Shown one piece after another: positions 49,501 to 56,897 of a stretch of 64,000 nt of DNA. The notes under the pieces were generated by a model. The model was not told the origin of the DNA. It searched no databases and saw only the letters and a program-made list of their open reading frames with translations. The first letter of the stretch is position 1; every line of letters starts with the position of its first letter. Where the stretch lies: positions 1-64,000 of IMG/VR virus record IMGVR_UViG_3300010399_000036; one strand, written 5' to 3'. The stretch is from a virus. The position numbers were made by a program, and so were the translations under genes.

Positions 49501-50041
49501 AAACCGCTTAGGCCAAGATGATGGCTTTGTTTACGCTCTACAATCGGAAAGCACTCCAGAGCCAGAAGTAACCAAAATAGACAAAACGGATCTCTCGATT
49601 ACGGACTGGCGGGAAGAGGTTAATCCAGATGATCCGCTTATCTATTCAATGTTCGTGGATGGCGGATCGCTCAGCCTTGATACCTTCTCGGCGCCGCGCG
49701 ACCTAACCGCTGTTGTAAACGCGGTAACAGGCGTGGTCCACTTCCACTGGTCTCCGCCATTAAGGCATCCCGAGCTCGTCACTGGCTACACACTCTATGA
49801 ATCAGATGGAGTGACAGTCGCCATGCCCACCGCGCTTGTTTACGACTTTGAACTAACGCTGGCGCCGGGAACTTATACTTACCGATTGAATGCTACTGAT
49901 GGCGTAACTGTATCAGCGTTTGTTTCAGTAACTTTCACTGTTGATGCACCACCGATCACTGGCGCGGACCTGTTTGTGATTGATGATTTAACCCTTGAAA
50001 ACGTCTTTGATGACCTGACCATTGAGCAGGTAACGGTATAA
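46574..50041 (+). CDS. Tail hub/tail-tip protein with beta-propeller and FN3 domains
   Basis: 1155 residues. Residues about 1-250 carry tail-hub-like sequence (FSDFDDQFSDLLMAYGEG, CPYNAHLTELERGG, PGFTDCPRRVKADCSERL), and 250-700 a long hub region with YFRVMKYTRKGDLKVEIEA near its end. Residues about 705-1020 form a beta-propeller (blades like DDDYVYIVSGHPSDITRFSK and DDTHIYALTAGN). An FN3-like domain (about 1040-1130) and a short acidic tail close it. Likely the central tail-tip protein, with the propeller exposed for receptor contact. Confidence 0.75.
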   Translation: MPTYPGDIQDKLDALQALTGKDRKPAELCAIYWPSPTGTKVYSSAMYTELPFWPDLAAAIETYFGDPIPITLTLIPDGTPFIDLPRAASISDDSINLTFSDFDDQFSDLLMAYGEGLRAEVFCYWPAVDLLLSMWRGMLHQPKEMNRDQVKITATSGWRAPQMLVPKRPFATSCPFIFGAFYATQAAIDQAKGCPYNAHLTELERGGAPLIGVPGFTDCPRRVKADCSERLTEPDTATPTEKFWPGFETRADPIPNNQTKGPNLLAKAIGNESALSDPIRVIFGERYVKALYLLAFRNELDTNHPEDGFGAALFAGSEGPNQAIWEFRINDQIVGTEHFQLRLGELGQEPTDWSPDVNSYSGTAVGYGRIQGDFTNATASDYSGSWRTLGLNDVRVFSDPNTYIQGYTTNRVWCLLHVLAHLRWGYGQDYPRFNIQSFIDAAQWCDEFVTLTDSNGNTFSGVRSTFNAEVTARAIQQQVKDICTAGRLGIPFEFEGKDVVVPLKAEDLDDPTIPNFTDEGANRNIVYDGAKSSLSWSVISDEEMTNQWTVNFDDASNAGVDTQFIFGDQAQQLRAGRAWGDRSKRVVNKSQAGYGINSAQEAARFGNSLLYLGPLDSGGILNPFSVKFTTWYSEAFNVQNYKLIRVTNAKLQSRMSAYFAARGLEPYPDADFTYFRVMKYTRKGDLKVEIEAQQYATLDIVQSEPPVEVTGYIYLGNFSPPWVTRLAKDFSSLETIEFTNDEDNFGAMASDDDYVYIVSGHPSDITRFSKAAWGTFDSMQVGSHAEETTDPNPNHGESALVVDDNYIFVGFNCVGSSHSTVRIHRVHKSDFSTNDVLEIPGISDGCFSIAQDDTHIYALTAGNFSPATTDKVWKINKSTFAIEGSAIDLGGRNTAVNAQALCADETTVYLSFGFNLIKIDTAAWTSTSTAIGIFCRCLISDGAFLWAGRSTTHYITKFNKSDLSVIANIDLTGAAVNRLGQDDGFVYALQSESTPEPEVTKIDKTDLSITDWREEVNPDDPLIYSMFVDGGSLSLDTFSAPRDLTAVVNAVTGVVHFHWSPPLRHPELVTGYTLYESDGVTVAMPTALVYDFELTLAPGTYTYRLNATDGVTVSAFVSVTFTVDAPPITGADLFVIDDLTLENVFDDLTIEQVTV

Positions 50042-50045
50042 GCCT

Positions 50046-50771
50046 ATGTCACAACTACACTCATTACTAACAGCCAACCACAGGCCATACGCGGGCGTGT
50101 ACGCGGACTCTACGGAGCGGCTCGCGGCGACTGGCTTCGTGCGGGCACTCGGAGGCGGCACGGTTCCTTTCGCAACGGAGGATCTATACAAGAAAGTCCT
50201 CCAACTTAACGACGCCTCAGAATGGATACTTACCGCAATTACGCCAACCTGGGTTCAGGTGTCTGGGGCAGGCTCACTCGCCAACGACAGCATCACAAAC
50301 GCTAAGATGGCAAACATGGCAAACGCCACCGTCAAAGGGCGCACGACTGCGGGCACGGGAGACCCTGAAGACCTCACGATGGCCCAACTCTATGCGTTAG
50401 TGAAGGGCCAAATTCCCGTGGCTGTTTCTGTGGCTGCGTCAGATGAATCGACCGCTCTTACCACAGGAACCGCGAAGCTCACGTTTCACATGCCTTATGC
50501 CATGACGCTCACGGAAGTCATAGGCGAGTTGGTAACTCCACAGACTTCCGGGTCTATTTTCACAATCGATGTTAATGAGGCAGGGACAACAATTCTTTCA
50601 ACAAAAGTCACAATCGATAATGGAGAGGAAACAAGTCTGGGCGGTGCCACGCCTCCAGTAATCAGCGATCCGAATCTCGCAAAGGGAGCGAAGATAACTG
50701 TGGACATTGATCAGATCGGAGACGGAACGGCGAAAGGGTTGAAGGTCCATTTGGTAGGTACACTTGCATGA
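50046..50771 (+). CDS. Tail fibre protein
   Basis: 241 residues. N-terminal attachment-like part with DSTERLAATGF and KKVLQLNDASEWILT, then the trimer-shaft signature ITNAKMANMANATVKGRTTAG-TGDPEDL typical of tail fibres, and a jelly-roll-like C-terminal domain (FTIDVNEAGTTILSTKVTID). It follows the tail-tip gene and overlaps the next by ATGA. Receptor specificity unknown. Confidence 0.75.
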   Translation: MSQLHSLLTANHRPYAGVYADSTERLAATGFVRALGGGTVPFATEDLYKKVLQLNDASEWILTAITPTWVQVSGAGSLANDSITNAKMANMANATVKGRTTAGTGDPEDLTMAQLYALVKGQIPVAVSVAASDESTALTTGTAKLTFHMPYAMTLTEVIGELVTPQTSGSIFTIDVNEAGTTILSTKVTIDNGEETSLGGATPPVISDPNLAKGAKITVDIDQIGDGTAKGLKVHLVGTLA

Positions 50772-51469
50772 GCTTCTTGATTAATCCTTATGTGTTTGCG
50801 GCAGCAGGCGGAGCCGTACTGCCAACGGATGATCTAATCCTACGCCTGGAAGCTGACTCGCTTTCACAATCAGATAACACCGATGCAGATCCGTGGACTG
50901 ACATCTCACCATCAGCAAATCACGCGCTGAAAGGTTCAGGTAGCAATGCTAAGTATCGATCCTCCGTTGATGGCTTACCCGCAATTGAACTGGACGGTAC
51001 GGATGACTATTTCGATCTAACATCCAGCATCACCGATGGTCTGTGGACCTTCTTCGCGGTTTATAAACCAACTGGAACGGGAATACGCAGCTTCTTTGGA
51101 GGTTCTGTTACCGCTGCCGCTCAAATGAGAATCGACAGCACCCCGAATGTGAGTTTCGTGAAATCAGGCGTGTCAATCATCGACTCCACTAGTACACCGA
51201 TCGCTAACAACGCATGGAATATTCTTGTTGTTAGTCGCTCCACATCGGTTGCGGGAGTCTTTTACACTAATGGCGTGGTCAACAACGGATTCGCGGCTCA
51301 GCCTGCGATGAACGCAATCACGCGTATTGGCTCGTCGTTTCAAGGCGCAATCAATAGTGAGTTCTGGAAAACCTATTTCCGTGCTATAGGGTTCTATAGT
51401 GTTTTTAAGGATGCTACCGAGTGCGCGGCAGTAACAAACGCTCTGAATGCAAAGTATGGGGTGTTTTAA
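50768..51469 (+). CDS. LamG/concanavalin-like lectin tail protein
   Basis: 233 residues, ATGA overlap. N-terminal short hydrophobic stretch (INPYVFAAAGG), then a LamG-type fold: LILRLEADSL, WTDISPSANHA, LPAIELDGTDDYFDL, WTFFAVYKPTG, IGFYSVFKDATE and the closing NALNAKYGVF. Likely a carbohydrate-binding tail-tip protein that works with the fibre. Last rightward gene before the leftward early block. Confidence 0.75.
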   Translation: MSFLINPYVFAAAGGAVLPTDDLILRLEADSLSQSDNTDADPWTDISPSANHALKGSGSNAKYRSSVDGLPAIELDGTDDYFDLTSSITDGLWTFFAVYKPTGTGIRSFFGGSVTAAAQMRIDSTPNVSFVKSGVSIIDSTSTPIANNAWNILVVSRSTSVAGVFYTNGVVNNGFAAQPAMNAITRIGSSFQGAINSEFWKTYFRAIGFYSVFKDATECAAVTNALNAKYGVF

Positions 51470-51612
51470 GGCGTAACTAATGTATACTGCGCCACTGCTG
51501 TGCTCACCTTGATTAAGCCCATGCAACCAATCCTGTGGGTAGAGAGACACAGAAGAAGCGTAGTGAGCAGTGGAAGTAGCTTCGGGTTGGGCGGCGGGGT
51601 TGTTGGTCGTCG

Positions 51613-51732
51613 TCATCGCAGTAATCCTCTGTAGATACCAATCAGCCAGGACACATGAGCCAGTAAGCCGCCAGCCAGCACGCCGATAATGAACCATGCG
51701 AACCGTGCCTGATTGCAATCATGCCCGCTCAT
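51613..51732 (-). CDS. 39-residue membrane protein
   Basis: ATG at 51732, CGGAGA 5-10 nt up, TGA at 51613-51615. Single membrane helix (AWFIIGVLAGGLLAHVSWLIG). The following leftward frame starts by ATGA overlap but then runs antisense to the LamG gene, so I did not call it. Likely the last gene of the leftward block. Confidence 0.5.
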   Translation of the reverse strand: MSGHDCNQARFAWFIIGVLAGGLLAHVSWLIGIYRGLLR

Positions 51733-51755
51733 CGTTGTCTCCGTCGTTCAGTCGT

Positions 51756-52157
51756 TCACACGGTGTCCTTCACTAGAAAGTACATGAAAACAGGACCGCC
51801 TCTTATATTGTTAGAGTCGGCAGAGCCGGAAAACGGGTCATGCAGCACGTTTGCTTGCATCCCTTGGTACGCCATAACAACCGCATGATTCCAGCCGAGT
51901 CCGGTATCGCACGACGCTATAAACGGCACGCCATCAGGAAACCAGACTTTACTCGCATAAGCGTCCGCCTGAATCATTAGCAGGACCATGCCGTGACTCT
52001 TGCGGAGCCATACGTTTAGCGGATAGAACCAATCATCGCCCTCTATGTCGTGGATGTTTGGTACTTGATCAATCTCGACTTCGAGTAACGATGCAAGACA
52101 CGCGGCAAAACAGTCACCGCGCGACGTGTTAAGAACTTTCTGCCTGATCGGTTTCAT
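51756..52157 (-). CDS. Papain-fold/C39-like cysteine protease-type protein
   Basis: 133 residues. RGDCFAACLASLLEV places a Cys at the start of a helix; GLGWNHAVVMAY supplies a His, and NVLHDPFSG an Asp, the Cys-His-Asp order of C39-like and NlpC-like folds. No signal peptide. It could cut peptides, act on peptidoglycan cross-bridges as a lysis enzyme, or be a catalytic relic. Family recognised by motif order only. Confidence 0.5.
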   Translation of the reverse strand: MKPIRQKVLNTSRGDCFAACLASLLEVEIDQVPNIHDIEGDDWFYPLNVWLRKSHGMVLLMIQADAYASKVWFPDGVPFIASCDTGLGWNHAVVMAYQGMQANVLHDPFSGSADSNNIRGGPVFMYFLVKDTV

Positions 52158-52205
52158 TTAGATTCAAAAGACTGTCCACCAATGATAGCGGTGTCTGTCT
52201 GCGGC

Positions 52206-52601
52206 TCAGCCATCCCCCTCACCTCCGTCCGGTTGCTGCGTGGTCCGCTGCTCGCTAGCCGCAGCATTCCACGCTACTCGTAGAATTCCGACTGCGCGCG
52301 GCAGTGCCTCAAGTGCTTCATCCATTTGAATGCTGTAAACTTGGAGTTCCACCCATCTATCGTGAACCTCTCCGGTTACAGTGAACTGCACTGAACGGAA
52401 CCGATGATCGCCACTGGTGACGTCCCAAGGAATGAACGCAACGTGTGGAGGTTTTTCATTGCTCGTGCAATCAGGAAACCCATCGAAAACCTTCCACGCC
52501 CACCAGCTAACACCTGTACGCTTCCATTCGTAGCCGTGTGTTTCAATGTGCCAGCCGTCTACCTTCAGCGTTTCGCGCAAACTGTCTGGCGTTATGCTCA
52601 T
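52206..52601 (-). CDS. Hypothetical protein
   Basis: 131 residues. Trp-rich strand-like N-terminal half (GWHIETHGYEWKRTGVSWWAW) and a helical C-terminal part with EALEALPRAVGILRVAWNAA, ending in a polar tail. No family recognised. ATGA overlap with the upstream gene. Confidence 0.55.
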   Translation of the reverse strand: MSITPDSLRETLKVDGWHIETHGYEWKRTGVSWWAWKVFDGFPDCTSNEKPPHVAFIPWDVTSGDHRFRSVQFTVTGEVHDRWVELQVYSIQMDEALEALPRAVGILRVAWNAAASEQRTTQQPDGGEGDG

Positions 52602-52900
52602 CGTTTCGTCTCCACGTCCACACCTTCAGCGATGAAGAGACGCATAACTGCTTGTCGAATCTCTGATTTCACGGCCCATCCCTTACGGTGTGACACGTCT
52701 CCTCGACTGTTATGTCGGACGGTTGTTGGCTCATCAATCGCAGCCAGCACCTTCTGCGCAAGGTCGCGCTTGGCGGCGATAATTGGATCCGTCTCGTTGC
52801 GGTCATAGCAAATATAGTCCAGTGTCACGCCTTCAGGCAGTCGATACGGCCCACACTGCGGACCGTTGAAATAGCTACCCCGTTTCTGTGTCTCGTCCAT
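52598..52900 (-). CDS. Hypothetical protein
   Basis: 100 residues, GGAGAGGGAGGGG before the ATG. Features: NGPQCGPYRLPEGVTLDYI, a helix AKRDLAQKVLAAID, and a basic part ending in KSEIRQAVMRLFIAEGV. No family recognised; early-region phage gene by context. Confidence 0.55.
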   Translation of the reverse strand: MDETQKRGSYFNGPQCGPYRLPEGVTLDYICYDRNETDPIIAAKRDLAQKVLAAIDEPTTVRHNSRGDVSHRKGWAVKSEIRQAVMRLFIAEGVDVETKR

Positions 52901-52924
52901 CCCCTCCCTCTCCTTTCACTACTA

Positions 52925-53059
52925 TCAGCCTTTCTTGCGATTACGTTTACGTCCATGTCGCTCCTCGGGAGGGGTCAGTCTCCACCACACCCACCCGACG
53001 CCGACGACCCAAACCGCCATTAGGCAAACCAGTACCAGTATCTCTCGGTAGGGAATCAT
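52925..53059 (-). CDS. 44-residue membrane protein
   Basis: ATG at 53059 (ATGA overlap with the upstream small gene), TGA at 52925-52927. One membrane helix (ILVLVCLMAVWVVGVGWVWW) and a basic C-terminus (RHGRKRNRKKG). Positive-inside rule puts the tail in the cytoplasm. Function unknown. Confidence 0.55.
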   Translation of the reverse strand: MIPYREILVLVCLMAVWVVGVGWVWWRLTPPEERHGRKRNRKKG

Positions 53060-53175
53060 TTTCGATTCTCCCGTTTAAGGTCACGGGTGCAGTACATAAT
53101 CCCCGCAGCCACCTCGATCGTAAACGCCGTAACCACAACGGTGGCGAACAACGTTAAGAATCGCAGAAGGTTCAT
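53056..53175 (-). CDS. 39-residue membrane protein
   Basis: ATG at 53175 overlapping the stop of the 573-residue gene as ATGA; TGA at 53056-53058. N-terminal hydrophobic helix (LLRFLTLFATVVVTAFTIEVAAG) and a charged end. Paired with the next small membrane protein through a second ATGA overlap. Confidence 0.55.
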   Translation of the reverse strand: MNLLRFLTLFATVVVTAFTIEVAAGIMYCTRDLKRENRK

Positions 53176-54893
53176 TTAATCCTTCCTTCTTCACCTTTCA
53201 CCAACCCTTCCAACTTCTCCAGCACTTCATCTCTACTGATATAAGGAACTCCATCAAAAGGAAGTACTGAAGCGGCGTTTACGATGTCTACGCAGGATTG
53301 GATGGCGGTGGAGTTGGCTTGCACCGCCCCTGATTCAGCAACGATCTCTATATCGTTGAGTATGTTTTCAAGTACGCCTAAAACACCATCAAGCCGGAGA
53401 GCGTCGCGATCAAAACCCGCCTTTTCTGCGCTCTCTTTCTCAGTTCGGGCAATCGTTATACGTTCTGTGATGTCCTTTTTCGCGGCTTCGACGCACTCCG
53501 CGATGGCGTCGGCACGGGCAGTGGTGAGTTCGGCGCGGAGCTGCGAGACAAGTAGATCCACGCAGTTCCGTCCGGCGTTTTCTGCCACGAGCTGCTGCAA
53601 GTCAATACCGCATTCTGTAGCCCATTTGAAGCACGGCAGAATATAGTTGCGTTCATATTCTTGCCACTTCTTCACGGCATGGGTCAACTCACGTTGAAGT
53701 CGGTCTGACCGGCTCGCGTCGGCAGGGGCGGCGCAATGTTTGGCGATAATCGCAGAGACGAGTTTTACAAGATCGTGGAATTCATCCGGCGCTGTGCCAT
53801 AAACACGCTGCACAACTTCCGTCGCCGCCGCTTCTACTGCTACTTGCGTGGCCTCAGATCTAAGCGAGTGCTCAGCGCAACGAATGACTATCCCGCCGTC
53901 AATATCCATCTCCCATGTTGTGCCGACGTTCCCACATTTATCGCACGGGAGATCTGCTCCCTGTTTGTGGAAGATGACCGTTCGCGGATCTAGCTGCATC
54001 TCCGCAGTGGCGGGACCGTCAACTAATTCCCCACGCAACATCTTGGCGTAAAGCGTTCCCAGTTCCTCTCGAAGTCTTTGGTTTTCATCGCACAGTAGTT
54101 CGTTGTCTTCTTCGGTGGCTGGTAGCGTAGGCTCAGTGGGTGGGAAGTGGCGGGAAAGAATTTCGACAACTCTTGCTCTCTCCTTTTTCGAGTCGTCACA
54201 GCCCCAACAGCTGTCGCGACTACAATCCTTGATGAAGCACGTTCGCGATAAACAATCGGGAACAATCTCCTGAGCCGCACTCGTTGCCCCTTCACCGGGA
54301 GCGATAGTGCTCGGCTTGTCTGCGTCTGGTCCAACGTTTACGCCTGTACCGCACCATGTGCAAAAATGCTTTGTTCCTTCTTGCTTCCATTTGTGGCCGT
54401 GAACTAAACAATCAAGCCCCGGCGATCCATCCTGTGCAGTTCCTCCTGCCGTTGCTGCGGTGGAAGCAGGTAACAACTTGCACGGATGTTCATTGCAGGC
54501 CAGGCAAAACGCATCGGGATTAGCGGCGTGTAATCCCCCTTCGGCTGCTGCTGCGGGTGGAGTGGTGGGTAGGTGGTCTTCGCACAAGTCACACTTCTCA
54601 CATTCATTAACTTCCCGCAGTGCCGCTTCGTAGCCCATTAGGACAGATACGCTCGCACTCGTGTCTCGCTGCCCTCCAGTGCTTGCGCCAGTGGTTGCAT
54701 CTAATCGCATGTTCATTAGGTCGCCAATTTCTTCGCCTTGTTTCTCTCTGTTCACGATTGGCTTAACCGTCCGCTGGGCCTTTTCCAGCAAGAGGCAGAT
54801 GTTCTCTGCTTTTACTTGGGCTAGTTCGACTTCAACTTCATCGAGTCGTGATGACCTCTGACGCAACCATTCAAACGTCTCAGCTTGGTCCAT
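53172..54893 (-). CDS. 573-residue multi-zinc-ribbon composite protein
   Basis: By far the largest gene of the leftward block. N-terminal coiled coil (RLDEVEVELAQVKAENICLL), then Cys groups: CEKCDLC (near 98), CLACNEHPC (near 130), CLVHGHKW...CTWCG (near 163-185), C-F-I-K-D-C-S-R-D-SCWGC (near 218-231), and PCDKCGN...CAEHS (near 315-340). The C-terminal half is helical with ARADAIAECVEAAKKDITER. It looks like several of the small early proteins joined in one frame. Function unknown. Confidence 0.6.
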   Translation of the reverse strand: MDQAETFEWLRQRSSRLDEVEVELAQVKAENICLLLEKAQRTVKPIVNREKQGEEIGDLMNMRLDATTGASTGGQRDTSASVSVLMGYEAALREVNECEKCDLCEDHLPTTPPAAAAEGGLHAANPDAFCLACNEHPCKLLPASTAATAGGTAQDGSPGLDCLVHGHKWKQEGTKHFCTWCGTGVNVGPDADKPSTIAPGEGATSAAQEIVPDCLSRTCFIKDCSRDSCWGCDDSKKERARVVEILSRHFPPTEPTLPATEEDNELLCDENQRLREELGTLYAKMLRGELVDGPATAEMQLDPRTVIFHKQGADLPCDKCGNVGTTWEMDIDGGIVIRCAEHSLRSEATQVAVEAAATEVVQRVYGTAPDEFHDLVKLVSAIIAKHCAAPADASRSDRLQRELTHAVKKWQEYERNYILPCFKWATECGIDLQQLVAENAGRNCVDLLVSQLRAELTTARADAIAECVEAAKKDITERITIARTEKESAEKAGFDRDALRLDGVLGVLENILNDIEIVAESGAVQANSTAIQSCVDIVNAASVLPFDGVPYISRDEVLEKLEGLVKGEEGRIK

Positions 54894-54895
54894 AC

Positions 54896-55492
54896 CTACT
54901 TCCTTTCAAGTTCTTGGATTAGGGCTGACAGCGCCCCGTCGTAGCCATCTGCGTTCCAAAGCGAACTCCGCCTCAGTGCTTTCAGCCGCTCGACATACTC
55001 CCCGCACCGCTCACTCACCACTGCCTGCTGGAGCAGTGACGCAAAGGTATCTTTAGCCTCTTCATGGTTCTGATAACCTTCGTAGCAGCGTTCAAGGTGG
55101 CTTACCGCATGGACCACCAGGATTGTCTCCCCACAGTTGATGCAGTTAGTTGACAGAGTTCGGCTCTCTGTCAGTTGCTGCTCGCTTACCACGGGTGGCT
55201 GGTGGACCAGAGCGGCGCGGATGTATTCGATCATGTCTCGCTCATTTCGCTCAAGATGATAAACGCCGCCCATGACATCGCTCGCGTAACGAGATCGAAT
55301 ATACAGCCGCTCGGGAATATCATTAGGGATGACAGCGGGTGGGCCTTTACGTAACAAATCAGCCCGCACGTATTCGGTGGTCCCGATGGCGTCTCCCGTA
55401 TCGTTCCAAAAGGACCGGTCCCTACCATCTGAATCGATCCAGATCCGCTCCGGTGCCACTCTCCGCCCCACTGGTTGATTGTCGTTAGTCAT
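54896..55492 (-). CDS. Early protein with duplicated PER-(I/L)-W/Y-I ... Y-(V/I)-RA-x-L module
   Basis: 198 residues from the ATG at 55492 (ATGA overlap with the upstream gene); a start at 55516 is less likely. Two tandem modules: PERIWIDSD...TTEYVRADLL and PERLYIRSR...IEYIRAALV, about 43 residues apart. CINCG and a following H/C pair suggest a zinc site near residue 115. The C-terminus is helical. The EYVRADL element recurs in phage early proteins of unknown role. Confidence 0.6.
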   Translation of the reverse strand: MTNDNQPVGRRVAPERIWIDSDGRDRSFWNDTGDAIGTTEYVRADLLRKGPPAVIPNDIPERLYIRSRYASDVMGGVYHLERNERDMIEYIRAALVHQPPVVSEQQLTESRTLSTNCINCGETILVVHAVSHLERCYEGYQNHEEAKDTFASLLQQAVVSERCGEYVERLKALRRSSLWNADGYDGALSALIQELERK

Positions 55493-55689
55493 GGTCGTTG
55501 CTTTTCCTCTTCCCACTCCGCAACCTCTTGCTCTGTCGCCACACGAAACGCTCCGTTGCCATACTCAATTATATGTTGCTGACAGGTAACACACTGGAAG
55601 ATGTCGCCTACAGCAATACCGCGCAGTCGCTCAGCCGCTCTCATGCAGCAAATGTAAAGGCCGGGTCTGTCTGGTTGATTGTTGCTCAC
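55489..55689 (-). CDS. Small zinc-motif protein
   Basis: 66 residues from GTG at 55689, GTGA overlap upstream and ATGA overlap downstream. Contains LYICCMRAAERLRG and FQCVTCQQHIIEYGNG, a likely zinc-binding pair. Function unknown. Confidence 0.6.
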   Translation of the reverse strand: MSNNQPDRPGLYICCMRAAERLRGIAVGDIFQCVTCQQHIIEYGNGAFRVATEQEVAEWEEEKQRP

Positions 55690-55850
55690 TGGTCGTTGCC
55701 TTCCCGTTCCTCACGAATCGCCTGTTGAACATCCTCACGGCGATAAACCTTTCCACAGCACGGACAGCGCAGCGAATCTCCCATGTCGATAACTTCGTAA
55801 TCCGCTAGTACGTCAATACCGCAACACTGCTGCTCACCCTTTTCACCCAT
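55686..55850 (-). CDS. 54-residue zinc-ribbon protein
   Basis: ATG at 55850, TGA at 55686-55688 overlapping the next GTG. Two Cys clusters, QQCCGIDVL and LRCPCCGKVY, then a charged helix. Clean overlap with its downstream neighbour supports coding. Confidence 0.6.
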   Translation of the reverse strand: MGEKGEQQCCGIDVLADYEVIDMGDSLRCPCCGKVYRREDVQQAIREEREGNDQ

Positions 55851-55856
55851 CACCCT

Positions 55857-56108
55857 TCACCGCCTTTCCAGCTTCGCGCTCGCTGCCCACTTGCGCACTT
55901 GGGCCATGCAATCGTCAAGTGATCTAAAACTCCTGAACTTCGGTTCTGACTCCAAGTAGCCAACCTTGATTGTCGTGACTGAGTTCACTTCTGGCCCATC
56001 TTGGCAGTCGGCAGGATAGAAAGAGTCCTCGCGACGAATCGTAATGGCCTTACCGGGAAACGCTTGTCGTAGTTCGGTTAGCGCGGATTTAATCTCACTG
56101 TTACTCAT
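55857..56108 (-). CDS. Hypothetical early protein
   Basis: 83 residues. Helix-strand-strand layout: IKSALTELRQAFPGKAITI, then VTTIKVGYLESEPKF and FRSLDDCMAQVRKWAASAK. No family recognised; overlaps the upstream gene by 8 nt. Confidence 0.55.
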   Translation of the reverse strand: MSNSEIKSALTELRQAFPGKAITIRREDSFYPADCQDGPEVNSVTTIKVGYLESEPKFRSFRSLDDCMAQVRKWAASAKLERR

Positions 56109-56283
56109 AATCGCACATTATTTCGGCGCTCATACCGACTATGTTTTCCAAGCACGGCGGACAGTACCGCTTGCCACAGCAGTTACCATCTGAGCAGTTG
56201 AACGTAATCCAACATCTCTCACTACGGAGACAACTGTCAGTCTTCGTTGATAGTTCACAGACATGTTTATGTGTCCCACTCAT
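56101..56283 (-). CDS. 60-residue Cys-rich protein
   Basis: From the ATG at 56283, with GGGAGGAG upstream; a longer frame to 56349 overlaps the neighbouring gene and is rejected. Nine Cys (CELSTK, CLRSERC, CSDGNCCGKRYCPPC) in 60 residues predict metal binding or disulphides. Function unknown. Confidence 0.6.
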   Translation of the reverse strand: MSGTHKHVCELSTKTDSCLRSERCWITFNCSDGNCCGKRYCPPCLENIVGMSAEIMCDYE

Positions 56284-56326
56284 TCCCCTACTCCTCCCGT
56301 TTCTTGCCGGTGTGCTGGCCCAAGGT

Positions 56327-56557
56327 CTATTCTGGCCCCATCGCCTCATACATCGCCGCTCTATAACGCGCCTCCTGTTCTTCTTTGCTTATCAGGTTAA
56401 CTGGCCCACACAGCACAGGAATTGGGCAGTTAGGCGAGCAGGTATAGCCATCGCAGTTCGGATGATGTTCTGAGCGCGTATGCCCGTCTGGTGGTACGTC
56501 AATCTCAACTATCTGATCACAGTGTTGACATTTACCTTTCGCCATGATGTTCGTCAC
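56327..56557 (-). CDS. Small zinc-finger-like protein
   Basis: 76 residues from GTG at 56557 (or 72 from ATG 56545); starts inside the end of the upstream gene. CQHCDQIVEID and HHPNCDGYTCSPNCP give a Cys/His-rich centre; the C-terminus is helical. Function unknown. Confidence 0.55.
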   Translation of the reverse strand: MTNIMAKGKCQHCDQIVEIDVPPDGHTRSEHHPNCDGYTCSPNCPIPVLCGPVNLISKEEQEARYRAAMYEAMGPE

Positions 56558-56897
56558 ATTCCTTCAGCGCGGATTCAAAGTCGTGGTTCACGTCTACCAC
56601 GTGCTGTTTCAACTCAGCAATCTCCCGCCCCTGTTGTTCAACGAGCGCGATAAGCGTGTCGATGTCGTCAGGCGCGTTGGTAATGAAGTCGATATTTGCG
56701 GCGGCTTGCTCTACGCTGATTCCGCGTCCTTTTGCTGCCTCTAGTGGCTGCGCGTACGCACGACACACTGCTACGTGCTTGTCATTGACTGCCCCGGCAA
56801 CGTCGGAACCGTTGAACTGAGTCCACGGTAGACCCGTCACTTTTGAGCGCCGCTCTTTAATCACCTTCATTCGTTCTGCAAGGTCGTGGTTGATCAT
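56532..56897 (-). CDS. Ead/Ea22-like early protein
   Basis: 121 residues. The order GLPWTQFNGSDVAGAV, a V-A-V-C strand, QAAANIDFITNAPDDIDTL, and a coiled coil IALVEQQGREIAELKQHV is the common layout of Ead/Ea22-like phage early proteins. These are accessory in known lambdoid phages and have no defined activity. ATGA overlap with the upstream gene. Confidence 0.65.
   Translation of the reverse strand: MINHDLAERMKVIKERRSKVTGLPWTQFNGSDVAGAVNDKHVAVCRAYAQPLEAAKGRGISVEQAAANIDFITNAPDDIDTLIALVEQQGREIAELKQHVVDVNHDFESALKECDEHHGER

Noticed and set aside
51492-51573. Inverted repeat (CCACTGCT...GCTCAC against GTGAGCAGTGG) between the converging blocks
   Set aside because: Imperfect arms, a loop of over 50 nt and no T-tract on either strand, so it does not qualify as a terminator.
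51173-51718. Leftward 181-codon ORF
   Set aside because: Most of it is antisense to the LamG gene. Only the first part near 51616 has an ATGA overlap with a small membrane gene, which is not enough to call it.
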